A DNA stretch of 64,000 bases from Micrococcales bacterium 31B (GTDB lineage Bacteria > Actinomycetota > Actinomycetes > Actinomycetales > Dermabacteraceae): contig JAFFTF010000002.1 of NCBI GenBank assembly GCA_022803075.1, forward strand, positions 1 through 64,000, read 5' to 3'. Under the pieces are notes generated by a model that saw nothing but the letters and a program-made list of their open reading frames with translations, was not told the DNA's origin and ran no database searches. The position numbers and the translations under genes were made by a program. Shown here in pieces: positions 17,324 to 26,006 of this stretch; positions within the stretch are counted from its first letter, which is position 1; each line of letters begins with the position of its first letter.

Positions 17324-17505
17324 ACCCCCTGCACCTACCTCTTGAGCCCGGCGAGAATCTCGAGTTAGCCCAAGCTGAACGTCAACAGCGGGACACCGAC
17401 TTCGAGTTGAAGTGGTTCGATTTTGAACCCCGGCGTGGAACCGGGGCCTCCAACACGCGCTGTGGCAGATGCCTTACGCCTCCAGGAGCGACTACGGCGT
17501 TGGCC

Positions 17506-17967
17506 TCATTGTGGTCGTCCGCCTGAGACGTCCCACGGCGGTTCGACTGGGGTGCCTGCAGGGCAGGTGACGTCGCGCGACGTGACCGTCGCGCCCACGT
17601 CGTACTCTCGGCATACCCGACCCCATTTGCTGTCGTTGACGAAGGCCTTGTCGACCCAAAGCTCGTATACGACGACGGGGATGGTCGAGCCTTCCGGTGC
17701 TCCCACGCTCCATACGGCCCCGTGTGTGATCCTCAGAAAGTCAACGTCGGGAGCGGTCAGCCAGGCATGAATCGCCTGGACCCGGCTTTGCGCCGACCCT
17801 CCCTGCACGCCTTCCAACTCACGTTCTAGCCGCGGCGCGAGCAGGGCGTCGGCGAAAACTCCGGCCTCGCTATCAGCATCGCTCTGGCTGATCATGAGAC
17901 ATCCGCTCATGAGCAACGCCGTCGTAGTCACGAGCACCAGGTGCCGCAGGACCCTGACGGGGGTCAT
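17506..17967 (-). CDS. Predicted lipoprotein, copy B
   Basis: A 153-aa exported protein, paralogue of 18259-18720. The ATG at 17967 gives MTPVRVLRHLVLVTTTALL followed by the lipobox LMSGC, so the mature form is lipid-anchored at Cys 22. The rest is a small domain with SDADSEAGVFADALLAPRLE, ending with a Cys pair (GRVCREYDVG and RDVTCPAGTP). No family is recognised. Its start overlaps (ATGA) the stop of a 27-codon remnant of the Tat-substrate gene, so the original coupling signal is kept but the upstream gene is not. It may need its own promoter. Confidence 0.7.
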   Translation of the reverse strand: MTPVRVLRHLVLVTTTALLMSGCLMISQSDADSEAGVFADALLAPRLERELEGVQGGSAQSRVQAIHAWLTAPDVDFLRITHGAVWSVGAPEGSTIPVVVYELWVDKAFVNDSKWGRVCREYDVGATVTSRDVTCPAGTPVEPPWDVSGGRPQ

Positions 17968-18045
17968 AGCTTCTTGCGAGCGAACGCCATTGCCGCTCGT
18001 CGTCGGGCCGGTTGGAAGGCGTCGATCGTTCCGGCTCCCGCACTG
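17964..18045 (-). pseudogene. 3' remnant of Tat-substrate gene (duplicate)
   Basis: Encodes only AGAGTIDAFQPARRRAAMAF and the following ARKKL, identical to the end of the gene at 18717-19385. The frame upstream of 18045 is unrelated sequence, so any longer reading is fortuitous. Confidence 0.8.
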
Positions 18046-18175
18046 TGCAAGCACACGCGACGCGTCGTGGCGACCACCTGACCGAGACCGTACATATCTA
18101 TGAACATGGTGCTAATCCTAGTGCTAAGTAACCACGAGAGTTGACTGAGGACGCCTAGCCCCCTTGCACCTATCT

Positions 18176-18797
18176 GTCGAACCCCGGCGTGGAACCGGGC
18201 CTTCAACACGCGCTGTGGCAGTTGCCTTACGCCTCCAGGGGCGGTTACGGCGTTGGCCTCATTTTGATCTTCCGCCTGCGGCGCCCAACGGCGGTTCGTC
18301 CGGGGTGCCTGCAGGGCAGGTAACGTCGCGCGACGTGACCGTCGCGCCCACGTCGTACTCGCGGCATACCCAACCCCATTTGCTGTCGTTGACGAAGGCC
18401 TTGTCGACCCACAGGTTGTAAACGACGACGGGGATGGTCGAGCCTTCCGGTGCTCCCACGCTCCATTTGGCCCCGTACGTGATCCTCAGAAAGTCATCGT
18501 CGGGAGCGGTCAGCCAGGAATGAATCGCCTGGACCCGGCTTTGCGCCGACCCTCCCTGTACGGATTCCAGCTCACGTTCTAGGCGCGGCGCGAGCAGGCG
18601 GTCGGCGAAAACTGCGGCCTCACTATCAGCATCGCTCTGGCTGATCATGAGACATCCGCTCATGAGTAACGACGTCGTAGCGACGAGCACCAGGTGCCGC
18701 ACTACCCTGACGGGGGTCATAGCTTCTTGCGAGCGAACGCCATTGCCGCTCGTCGTCGGGCCGGTTGGAAGGCGTCGATCGTTCCGGCTCCCGCACT
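18176..18797. repeat. Direct repeat copy A of lipoprotein segment
   Basis: Partner of 17418-18045. This copy retains the full upstream Tat-substrate gene and is probably the parental one. Confidence 0.85.
18259..18720 (-). CDS. Predicted lipoprotein, copy A
   Basis: A 153-aa exported protein with signal peptide MTPVRVVRHLVLVATTSLL and lipobox LMSGC. The mature part contains FADRLLAPRLERELESVQGG, WLTAPDDDFLRITYGAKWSV and a C-terminal Cys pair (GWVCREYDVG, RDVTCPAGTP). It overlaps the preceding gene by ATGA (18717-18720), so the two are co-translated. Together with the Tat-exported protein and the YbfG/DUF1906-like protein upstream it forms one transcription unit. An immunity or envelope-adaptor role would fit a duplicated lipoprotein next to a peptidoglycan hydrolase candidate, but this is inference. 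Confidence 0.75.
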   Translation of the reverse strand: MTPVRVVRHLVLVATTSLLMSGCLMISQSDADSEAAVFADRLLAPRLERELESVQGGSAQSRVQAIHSWLTAPDDDFLRITYGAKWSVGAPEGSTIPVVVYNLWVDKAFVNDSKWGWVCREYDVGATVTSRDVTCPAGTPDEPPLGAAGGRSK

Positions 18798-19385
18798 GGA
18801 GTCGAAGCGGTCCTGCTCCTCAAACATACTCGCCGCCTTCTTGCTAGACACTGAATCAGGAGCGGACGCGAGGTAGATCAACCCTTGGTCGGGAACCGCG
18901 AGGTGACCTCCCCACGCGAGTGCGCCGTTGGCCTCGGCCACGATGTCCTCGAAGACCACTACCTGGTCGGCAAAGAGGTTGTCATCCGTGCCAAGTGGGA
19001 AGGCCCCTGGTCGGAAGAGAATCGCGCTTCCGGAGAGCAGATTCGAGCGGGGAGTCGACGCGACGCGCCGGTCATGAGTCAGACCGATGAGATCCCCGGG
19101 CCGCAACGTGTCGAGCTCGTAGTTGATCCGCCTCGCCGCGTGGATCAGAATCGTTGCGGCGGCGCCTTCGGCCAAAGTGAGGTCGATGGACGATCCCTCG
19201 ACTCTGTAGGTGCCGGTCGGACCGCCGATGAGCCAGCCATTGGCACTGCGTGTCGACGGCCTTCGCGGCCCGGTCGCGAGGTGCGATGACGAGGCTGAAG
19301 CTGAGTGCGCGTCGGCCAGGCTTACTGCGGCAGCACCGATCCCACCCAGGAGAAGCCGACGAGACAACAGTTTTGTGTTCTTCAT
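18717..19385 (-). CDS. Tat-exported hypothetical protein
   Basis: 222 aa. The N-terminus MKNTKLLSRRLLLGGIGAAA followed by VSLADAHSASA is a twin-arginine signal peptide with an Ala-x-Ala-like cleavage site. The mature domain has beta-rich segments (GGPTGTYRVEGSSIDLTLAE, DLIGLTHDRRVAST) and ends in a basic tail (PARRRAAMAFARKKL). No family is recognised. It begins 12 nt after the stop of the 805-aa peptidoglycan-binding protein and overlaps the lipoprotein gene, so it is the middle gene of a three-gene operon. Export by Tat implies folding in the cytoplasm, possibly as a complex with a neighbour. Confidence 0.7.
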   Translation of the reverse strand: MKNTKLLSRRLLLGGIGAAAVSLADAHSASASSSHLATGPRRPSTRSANGWLIGGPTGTYRVEGSSIDLTLAEGAAATILIHAARRINYELDTLRPGDLIGLTHDRRVASTPRSNLLSGSAILFRPGAFPLGTDDNLFADQVVVFEDIVAEANGALAWGGHLAVPDQGLIYLASAPDSVSSKKAASMFEEQDRFDSSAGAGTIDAFQPARRRAAMAFARKKL

Positions 19386-19397
19386 ATGGGGTACCTC

Positions 19398-21815
19398 TCA
19401 ACCGATCGACGCGAGGTTGCGGAGGGTCTCGGCGAACCCGTCCAAGAACGGATCGAACTTGTAGTCGGGAACCCCTGGGAGGTCGGTCGGCCGGGGCTTT
19501 GAGGGATTCAGGCTCGTGGTGTAGATCGCACCGCGCAGGAGCCGGAGCGAGTCGTCGTCTCCAAGGTCACTCTCAAGCATATACCGCGCGGCGTCGCTCG
19601 CGTTGGCCACGGAGGAACCAAACTTGACTTGGTAGAAGTCGCGAAAGCGAGTCTTGTGTCCGCTCCCACCGAGGTGGTTGCGCAGAGCGGTGTGCGCCGG
19701 GACCCCAGCTCGGCAGGCCATACCGACGAGGTAGCCGTCCGCGTCCTCGACCATGTCGGAGAAACCGTAAGGCGACACCACGTCCTTCTTAGCAAGGCGG
19801 TCCATGCAGAACGCATAGCCGGAGGCGTAGCTGTCCTCGTTGTTCATCCAGTCGCAGTAGAAACTGATCAAGTCTCCACCCCACCCGCCGAAGTCTCCGC
19901 GGTTGGCCGTGGTGCTACCGCCGGCGCCCTTGAGCAAAACAGCACTAGCGGTCGCCGCGAGGTGATCGATCTGGATCGGGGTGGCATGCGACGGATCGTT
20001 GAACTCCGCGTTTAGCCTGCGGCGTTCCGAGAACAGCGACTCGGCATGGTCGATCCATGCCTGATCCCACTGGCCAAGCAGGATGTCCCACCCACCGTAA
20101 TCTTTGGTGTATTCCGGAGAGCGCAAGTACTCCAGGGTGCGGATGGTGGCGATCGCGTCGGTAGCGCCGCCATCGTACGTCTTCGCAGCGGCATACACGT
20201 CGTCGACGTAAGCAAGAAGCTGGTCTACCGTCGACTTCTGTGTTCCGTTGACACCATCCCGACCGATACCTGGGTCGACCGAGGTGCGGTGGACGACCCG
20301 GTCAAGGTCGATCGTCTGCCCGCCGCCGGTGTAGCGGAACTCCTTGATCTGGTTGAAGGCCCAGTTGTGGGGTAGCGGGAAGCCCAGGTTACCCGAGAAT
20401 CCCCAGGACATGCCCGAGACGAACGAGCTCACGACAAGGGTCTCGTCCGACACCCGCTTACAGACATTACGAGAACCGTAGACACCCGCCAGGTATCGCC
20501 GACCCTTGTTGAGCAGGGCTGCCTGGACGCCGCGGAAGTCGGGAACGATGTTGCTGGTGATATCGGGGTCGGTCGCGTCGTAGTCGACTGCGAAGTAGAT
20601 GGTCGCACCACCGTTGAAGCCGTAGTGGACCATGCGATCGTGTGCCCGGATGCCGTGGTCGTAGCCCTCGCTCCAGGTGAAGTCGCCCAGCAGGCGCGAG
20701 TTGTACTGCCAGATCGGGAAGACCTTCATCCCGCCGTTGAAGATCGCATCGAGCTCGCCGGGCTGGATCTCCTTTTTAAGGGTGCTGCTTGCGGTCTCGT
20801 CGAGGTACCGTCCGACGACCTTATACTTGTTGTCAGCATTTGAGGACAGCGACGTCGCCATATCTTGGGTGATCGTGAAGCGCGTGTCGCAGGCACCAGC
20901 AGGGCGGTCGGGGTCGCCCATGGAGACGAGGAGCTGGCACCAGGTGGCGTAGTCCGCGGTCCCGTTCTGGGTGAGAAGGCTGAACCACTGGAAGTCTCTG
21001 AGGTAGGTCGCCAGCGCGCTGTCGAATGTCGACTTGAACACCGTCGACGTCGTGGACCCTATAGAGTTCGGGACCGGCCCGTTGAAGACACACGCCGCTG
21101 ACAGCAGCTGGACGTAGATCCCGGTGGCACCCTGGGCCTGCGGGTGACTGCGCAACCCGTCCTGCGTCGCAGGGCCGAAGTTGCCGGTCACAGAGTTGTC
21201 CGGGATCTCGAACTGAGACTGCAGCGCCTTCATCAGCATCTTTTGCACGTCGCGCGAGTAGTGCCCCTCGGTGGGGACGATCGCCGCCCAACTGCGCGTC
21301 CAGTAACTCTTGTTGAGCCACTGCTGGATCGTGCGTATCTCCTCGTTACCTCCCGAAACCAGGACGTACGCGTCCATCGTGAGCAAGGCCTTGAACACCT
21401 TGGGCGCGAGGCTGGTCTGGGCACCGATACCCATGTCGGCGGTCATGCGGCCGATGGCGCCACCAGTCGAGTAGTAGTAGTACGACGTGCCCCCCAGGCC
21501 GGGGTCGATCCAGACCCCGTCGATGCCCCCGGCGTGGTAGCCCTTGCAGAACGAGGCGGCCTGAATGATCTTGATCAGATTGGCGTTACTTTCACCCGGG
21601 CCGATCGGTCCTCGGCTCTCCAGCATGGACATCGTCGTCGGCCCGAAGCTGTCAGACAACGTGGTGATGCCGAGCTCGTGCTGCAACGCCCGCGTGAGCG
21701 AGTACATCGTTGGCCAGCCAGTGTCCCCAGTCTCGGGGCACCGCACGTAGCCGGCGACCGAACCATAGGTCGAGTTGACCCATTTTTGCGCCTCCAACAC
21801 CAACTGGTCAGCCAT
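19398..21815 (-). CDS. YbfG-like peptidoglycan-binding/DUF1906 hydrolase candidate
   Basis: 805 aa. The start at 21815 (MADQLVLEAQKWVNSTYG) has GAGGAG upstream; an ATG at 21869 is less supported. Two N-terminal peptidoglycan-binding-like modules (about 1-150 and 155-320) carry YSLTRALQHELGITTLSDSF and NFGPATQDGLRSH motifs. A DUF1906/glycoside-hydrolase-like TIM-barrel module (about 325-540) contains YKVVGRYLDET, MKVFPIWQYNSR and TIYFAVDYDATDPDI. The C-terminal 250 residues (FGGWGGDLISFYCDWMNNED and further) have no named domain known to me. There is no signal peptide, unusual for an enzyme that would act on the wall. Bacillus YbfG has a similar plan. Two small exported proteins follow in the same operon. 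Confidence 0.75.
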   Translation of the reverse strand: MADQLVLEAQKWVNSTYGSVAGYVRCPETGDTGWPTMYSLTRALQHELGITTLSDSFGPTTMSMLESRGPIGPGESNANLIKIIQAASFCKGYHAGGIDGVWIDPGLGGTSYYYYSTGGAIGRMTADMGIGAQTSLAPKVFKALLTMDAYVLVSGGNEEIRTIQQWLNKSYWTRSWAAIVPTEGHYSRDVQKMLMKALQSQFEIPDNSVTGNFGPATQDGLRSHPQAQGATGIYVQLLSAACVFNGPVPNSIGSTTSTVFKSTFDSALATYLRDFQWFSLLTQNGTADYATWCQLLVSMGDPDRPAGACDTRFTITQDMATSLSSNADNKYKVVGRYLDETASSTLKKEIQPGELDAIFNGGMKVFPIWQYNSRLLGDFTWSEGYDHGIRAHDRMVHYGFNGGATIYFAVDYDATDPDITSNIVPDFRGVQAALLNKGRRYLAGVYGSRNVCKRVSDETLVVSSFVSGMSWGFSGNLGFPLPHNWAFNQIKEFRYTGGGQTIDLDRVVHRTSVDPGIGRDGVNGTQKSTVDQLLAYVDDVYAAAKTYDGGATDAIATIRTLEYLRSPEYTKDYGGWDILLGQWDQAWIDHAESLFSERRRLNAEFNDPSHATPIQIDHLAATASAVLLKGAGGSTTANRGDFGGWGGDLISFYCDWMNNEDSYASGYAFCMDRLAKKDVVSPYGFSDMVEDADGYLVGMACRAGVPAHTALRNHLGGSGHKTRFRDFYQVKFGSSVANASDAARYMLESDLGDDDSLRLLRGAIYTTSLNPSKPRPTDLPGVPDYKFDPFLDGFAETLRNLASIG

Positions 21816-22193
21816 GGGGCACTCCTCATTCCTCGTCGCCTGGGAGTTCACCGAGGCGGACATCTTCACGACGCTGGTAGTTTAGTAGTTAGGTTTCACG
21901 CTTCGAAGACGCCCAAACTCATGCGTATAGCGGCTCGGATCACTGCATAACCCGGCGCGTTGGCACTCAAAACGACATTCTGGCCGAGCGTGGCCATGGC
22001 CAGATCTCTCGATGTACACCGACAGGTCTCGCCCGCTCACTCATCCACAGAGATCGGGAACCACCCGGGATCGAGAGCGTTAGCTGCGTAACACGTCCAT
22101 TCAGGTTACGAAAAGAAAAGAGGAGCGTGACGGCGACATCACCGGTCCGTGCGGCACCAGGCGCAGCAGTCCCGAGGGGCGTAGGGTTGCACC

Positions 22194-22264
22194 ATGTGGA
22201 AGAAGAATGACAGCGAAGAGCCCTGCTGAACACCGACGGCGCGCCCGTCGTCACTGAGTCCTAA
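22194..22264 (+). pseudogene. DUF6440-like gene copy 2, internally deleted
   Basis: Keeps the leaderless promoter TAGGGT, six bases, and ATG, then MWKKNDSEEPC and a stop. About 130 bp are missing, so the downstream CTGCTGAAC...GAGTCCTAAG segment of copy 1 (about 16765-16810) follows in the wrong frame. It ends 3 nt before the intact degV, mirroring copy 1 where this gene is intact and degV is broken. Confidence 0.8.
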
Positions 22265-22267
22265 GAC

Positions 22268-23194
22268 CTATTCGACAGCGGGCACGCGGGTTGGCATCAC
22301 CGACACCGCGAGCGTGCCCGGTCCCGTGTGCGCCGCGAGGCCGGGGTTGAGTTCGGCCACCACGAGGTCGCGCACCCGCAACCCCTCCGCGTCGAACGCT
22401 CGCTGCAACCCCACCGAGAGTAGCCGCGCCTGGGGCAGCGCGTCGACGTGCGCGATGGCAACGTCGAGCGAGCTCTGCCGCACCGCCGCGGCGTCGAACG
22501 ACGCGAAGATACGCGGGATCGACCGCGGCACCGTGCGCACGATGCCCGCCTGCTTGATCGAGCCGTCACGCAGCATGAACAGGGGTTTCAGTTTCAGCGC
22601 CGAGCCCAGGGCCAGCGCGGTCTTGCCCAGGCGACCGCTGCGATGCAGGTAGGCGAGCGTCTCCACTACAAAAAACGTGTAACTCTGCGCCGAGGCCTGC
22701 GCCACGAACGCCGTCACGGCGTCGAAGAACTCCGAGACCACCCCCGGCCGAGCCACGTCGAGCGACGCCTCGCGCGGCGCGAGCCACTCGCGCAGGCGGG
22801 CGATCACCAAAGCCAGGCCGAACGCCGTGGTCCGCGAATCCTGAACGCACACCGGCACGCGCACGAGTCCCGCCGCGGCGCGGGCCGCCGTCACCGTCGC
22901 CGAGAGCGCCGCCGACACGTGCACCGAAATAATCAGGTCGCAGCCCTCCGCCTCGAGACTCTCGTAGGCGGCGACGAAGGCGGCCGGCGTGGGCGAGGCC
23001 GTGGTCACGGCCCTGAGGTCGTGCAGGGCCGCCAGCACCGAGGCGTCCCTCGCGCCGTCGGCCGGCACCTCACGACCATCGATGGCGATGCCGAGCGGCA
23101 CGACCCGCACGCGCGGGTCGGCCGCATCCACGATGTGCGCGACCTCGCGAGACAGCGACGCCGAGGCGTCCGTGACGATCCCGACCCGCGCCAT
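22268..23194 (-). CDS. DegV-family fatty-acid-binding protein
   Basis: A 308-aa DegV protein; family members bind a fatty acid and can feed fatty-acid kinase. The N-terminal domain starts MARVGIVTDASASLSREVAH, followed by VTTASPTPAAFVAAYE (the TSqPs-like Ser/Thr loop), then IISVHVSAALSATVTAA and the VQDSRTTAFGLALVI strand. The C-terminal domain holds VVETLAYLHRSGRLGKTALA and KLKPLFMLRDGSIK. It starts 2 nt after the leuS stop and is probably co-transcribed with it. A partly deleted copy lies at 16814-17195. Confidence 0.87.
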   Translation of the reverse strand: MARVGIVTDASASLSREVAHIVDAADPRVRVVPLGIAIDGREVPADGARDASVLAALHDLRAVTTASPTPAAFVAAYESLEAEGCDLIISVHVSAALSATVTAARAAAGLVRVPVCVQDSRTTAFGLALVIARLREWLAPREASLDVARPGVVSEFFDAVTAFVAQASAQSYTFFVVETLAYLHRSGRLGKTALALGSALKLKPLFMLRDGSIKQAGIVRTVPRSIPRIFASFDAAAVRQSSLDVAIAHVDALPQARLLSVGLQRAFDAEGLRVRDLVVAELNPGLAAHTGPGTLAVSVMPTRVPAVE

Positions 23195-23196
23195 GG

Positions 23197-25713
23197 CTAC
23201 GCCGGAACGATGTTGACGAGCTTCGGGGCACGCACGATCACGGTGCGAATCTCGGCGCCTTCGAGGTGACGCTTCACGTTCTCCGACGCGAAGGCCAGTT
23301 CACGCAGGGCGTCCTCCGTGATGTCGGCCGGCACCTCGAGCTTCGCGCGCACCTTGCCCTTGATCTGCACGACCGCCGTGGTGGTGGCCTGCACCAGCAG
23401 GTCGGGCTCCACCTCGGGCCACACCGACAGGGCCACAGTGGCCTCGTGGCCGAGCCGCTGCCACATGTCTTCGGCCGTGTACGGCGCGAACAGAGACAGC
23501 ACGCGCGCCACCACCTCGGTGGCCTCGCGCACCGCGGGGTCGGCGCCGCCCACTCCCGAATCGATAGCCTTGCGGGTCGCGTTCACGAGCTCCATCACGC
23601 GCGCCACCACGACGTTGAACTTGAACGCTTCGACGAGCGTGCTGGCGTCGGCCAAGGTCCGGTGTGTCACCGCGCGCAGCTCTTTCGAGCCCGTCGAGAA
23701 ATCCACTCCGGGAGCACTCGTGACGTCGCCCGCGAGTCGCCACGCGCGCGCCAGGAACTTCTGTGAACCCGACGGCGACACGTCGGCCCAGTCCACGTCA
23801 TCCTCGGGCGGGCCCGCGAACGACATGGTGAGGCGCACGGCGTCCACGCCGAACTGATCGAGCTGTTCCGAAAGGCGCACCAGGTTTCCGCGCGACTTCG
23901 ACATCGCCGAACCCTCCATGAGCACCATGCCCTGATTCAGCAGCCGCTTGAACGGCTCCTCGAAATCGATCAGGCCGAGGTCGTGCATCACCTTGGTGAA
24001 GAAGCGCGCGTAGAGCAGGTGCAAGATCGCGTGCGTGACGCCGCCGACGTACTGGTCGACGGGCGCCCAGCGCTTGGCCTCGACCGGGTCGAACGCCTGC
24101 GTGTCGTCGGTGGGGTTCAAGAACCGCATGAAGTACCACGACGAATCGAAGAAGGTATCCATCGTGTCGCTGTCGCGGCGGGCCGGCTTGCCGCACTGCG
24201 GGCAGTCGACGTTCACCCAGTCGGTGGCGGCGCCGAGCGGCGACTCCCCCTTGGGCTTGAGGTCGAGGCCCTCGGCGCTGGGCAGCACGATGGGCAGCTG
24301 GTCTTCGGGTACCGGCACCTCGCCGCAGCCGTCGCAGTGCACGATGGGAATGGGCGTGCCCCAGTACCGCTGGCGCGAAATCAGCCAGTCGCGCAGTCGG
24401 TAGTTCGTGGTCGATTCGCCGAGCCCCTGCGCCGCGAGCCGCTCCGTGACGGCGGCGATGGCGGCGGCCTTGTCGAGGCCGTCGAACTCCCCCGAGTTCA
24501 CCATGAGGCCGTCGCCGGTCGTGGCCACCCCGGAGACCGCGGGGTCGTCGAGCGGGGCGCCCTCGGCGTCCAGCACCTCGAGCACCTTGCGCACGGGCAG
24601 GTCGAAGGCGCGCGCAAAGTCGAGGTCGCGCTGGTCGTGCGCGGGCACGGCCATGATCGCGCCGTGACCGTAGTCGGCCAGCACATAATCGGACGCCCAG
24701 ATGGGCAGCTTCTCGCCATTGACCGGGTTGGTTGCGTAGCGACCCAGGAAAACACCGGTCTTGGGTCGGTCGGTCGCGAGGCGCTCGATATCGGTCGCGG
24801 CCTTGACGGCGACCACGTACTCGTCGAACTGCGCGCGCACGGCGTCGTCGACGATGAGCTCGGCGGCGAGGTCGGAGTCGGCCGCGACGACCATGAACGT
24901 CGCGCCGAACAGCGTGTCGGGTCGGGTCGTGAACACGGGTACCTCGCGCGCGGGGGCGGCCCCCTCGGCGTCGACCGTGAAGTTCACGGTCGCGCCGTTC
25001 GAGCGGCCGATCCAGTTGCGCTGCATGGCGAGCACCTTGTCGGGCCACGCGCCCTCCAGGGTGTCGAGATCTTCGAGCAGGCGGTCCGCGTAGTCCGTGA
25101 TCTTCAGGTACCACTGCGTCAGCTTCTGCTTCGTCACGGGCGAATCGCAGCGCTCGCACAGCCCCTGCACGACCTGCTCGTTCGCGAGCACGGTCTGATC
25201 GTTGGGGCACCAGTTCACGAGCGAGGGCTTGCGGTAGGCCAGGCCGCGGTTATACATCTGCAGGAACAGCCACTGGTTCCAGCGGTAGTACTCTGGGTCG
25301 CTCGTGACGAGCACGCGATCCCAGTCGAACGAGCACGCGTAACGGTGCATCGACGTGCGCTGCTGCGCAATGTTGTCGTAGGTCCAGCCGCGCGGGTCGA
25401 GGCCGCGCTTGATCGCGGCATTCTCGGCGGGCAGGCCGAACGAATCCCACCCAATCGGGTGCATCACGTTGTAGCCGCGACCCACCCAGTACCGCGAGAT
25501 GACGTCGCCCAGCGCGTACGCCTCGGCGTGACCCATGTGCAGGTCGCCCGAGGGGTACGGGAACATGTCGAGCACGTATTTGGTGGGGCGTGCATCGCCG
25601 GGCCGACCCGACTTGAAGGGCTCGATCTGATCCCACACGGGTAGCCACGTCTGCTCGATACGCTTGAAGTCGTACTCGTTTTCAGTGGGCTGGCCGGTGC
25701 CGGTTTCGGTCAT
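23197..25713 (-). CDS. leuS: Leucyl-tRNA synthetase
   Basis: 838 aa, the usual bacterial length. It charges tRNA-Leu with leucine. The class I HIGH motif is in [20 protein letters not shown] and the KMSKS motif in [17 protein letters not shown]1 editing domain is present ([20 protein letters not shown]), zinc-binding Cys pairs occur in CERCDSPVT and CPQCGKPAR, and the tRNA-binding C-terminus is complete. ATG at 25713. The following degV gene lies only 2 nt downstream. Core chromosomal gene. Confidence 0.98.
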   Translation of the reverse strand: MTETGTGQPTENEYDFKRIEQTWLPVWDQIEPFKSGRPGDARPTKYVLDMFPYPSGDLHMGHAEAYALGDVISRYWVGRGYNVMHPIGWDSFGLPAENAAIKRGLDPRGWTYDNIAQQRTSMHRYACSFDWDRVLVTSDPEYYRWNQWLFLQMYNRGLAYRKPSLVNWCPNDQTVLANEQVVQGLCERCDSPVTKQKLTQWYLKITDYADRLLEDLDTLEGAWPDKVLAMQRNWIGRSNGATVNFTVDAEGAAPAREVPVFTTRPDTLFGATFMVVAADSDLAAELIVDDAVRAQFDEYVVAVKAATDIERLATDRPKTGVFLGRYATNPVNGEKLPIWASDYVLADYGHGAIMAVPAHDQRDLDFARAFDLPVRKVLEVLDAEGAPLDDPAVSGVATTGDGLMVNSGEFDGLDKAAAIAAVTERLAAQGLGESTTNYRLRDWLISRQRYWGTPIPIVHCDGCGEVPVPEDQLPIVLPSAEGLDLKPKGESPLGAATDWVNVDCPQCGKPARRDSDTMDTFFDSSWYFMRFLNPTDDTQAFDPVEAKRWAPVDQYVGGVTHAILHLLYARFFTKVMHDLGLIDFEEPFKRLLNQGMVLMEGSAMSKSRGNLVRLSEQLDQFGVDAVRLTMSFAGPPEDDVDWADVSPSGSQKFLARAWRLAGDVTSAPGVDFSTGSKELRAVTHRTLADASTLVEAFKFNVVVARVMELVNATRKAIDSGVGGADPAVREATEVVARVLSLFAPYTAEDMWQRLGHEATVALSVWPEVEPDLLVQATTTAVVQIKGKVRAKLEVPADITEDALRELAFASENVKRHLEGAEIRTVIVRAPKLVNIVPA

Positions 25714-25850
25714 GAGTTCACGCTCTCACGGGAATAGGGGGTACTGGATGACGCGTCAAAACGGTCAGGTTTAAGCGTAACAACCCGCGCAAAATCGTTT
25801 GCCGCGGCGGTGCCGCCGCGGGCGGCGCGGCGGCATTGCGCTCGTCACGT

Positions 25851-25948
25851 GCGGCCCGAATCGCGCGGCCCGAATCGCGCGGCCCGAATCGCGCGGCCCG
25901 AATCGCGCGGCCAGAATCGTGCGGCCAGAATCGTGCGGCCAGAAAAAA
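25851..25948. repeat. Seven tandem 14-bp repeats
   Basis: Unit GCGGCCCGAATCGC, with variants GCGGCCAGAATCGT in the later copies. The seventh ends GAAAAAA and supplies the U-tract of the VKOR-side terminator. It lies between leuS and VKOR. Open frames through it are repeat translations (RAARIARPESRG) and not credible genes. Confidence 0.85.
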
Positions 25949-25989
25949 CTGGACGCCGGTGGGGCTGGTACTCGCCCCCACCGGCGTCC
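25941..25989 (-). terminator. Rho-independent terminator after VKOR gene
   Basis: Perfect 14-bp stem GGACGCCGGTGGGG/CCCCACCGGCGTCC with an 11-nt loop (25951-25989), followed on the minus strand by AGTTTTTTCT (25941-25950). It starts 18 nt after the VKOR stop. Confidence 0.85.
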
Positions 25990-26006
25990 GCAATAGAAAG
26001 CGACGA

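Larger units (their letters stand above)
17418..18045. repeat. Direct repeat copy B of lipoprotein segment
   Basis: About 620 bp nearly identical to 18176-18797, in the same orientation. It starts in the CGAACCCCGGCGTGGAACC region and ends at CCGGCTCCCGCACTG. It duplicates a lipoprotein gene and the last 27 codons of the preceding Tat-substrate gene. The leading GAGGACGCYTAG/CACCTAYCT traces (about 17312 and 18147) suggest that the duplicated unit once began slightly further left. Confidence 0.85.

Noticed and set aside
17964-18209. 81-aa frame ending in AFQPARRRAAMAFARKKL
   Set aside because: Only the last 27 codons are homologous to the gene at 18717-19385. The upstream part is unrelated intergenic sequence, so it is a remnant and not a gene.
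25851-25948. Possible CRISPR array
   Set aside because: Units are 14 bp and directly adjacent with no spacers, and no cas genes are present. No CRISPR array was found anywhere in the window.
25718-25993. 91-aa minus-strand frame with RAIRAARFGPRDSG repeats
   Set aside because: It is the translation of the 14-bp repeat array and the terminator stem, with no ribosome-binding site or domain.
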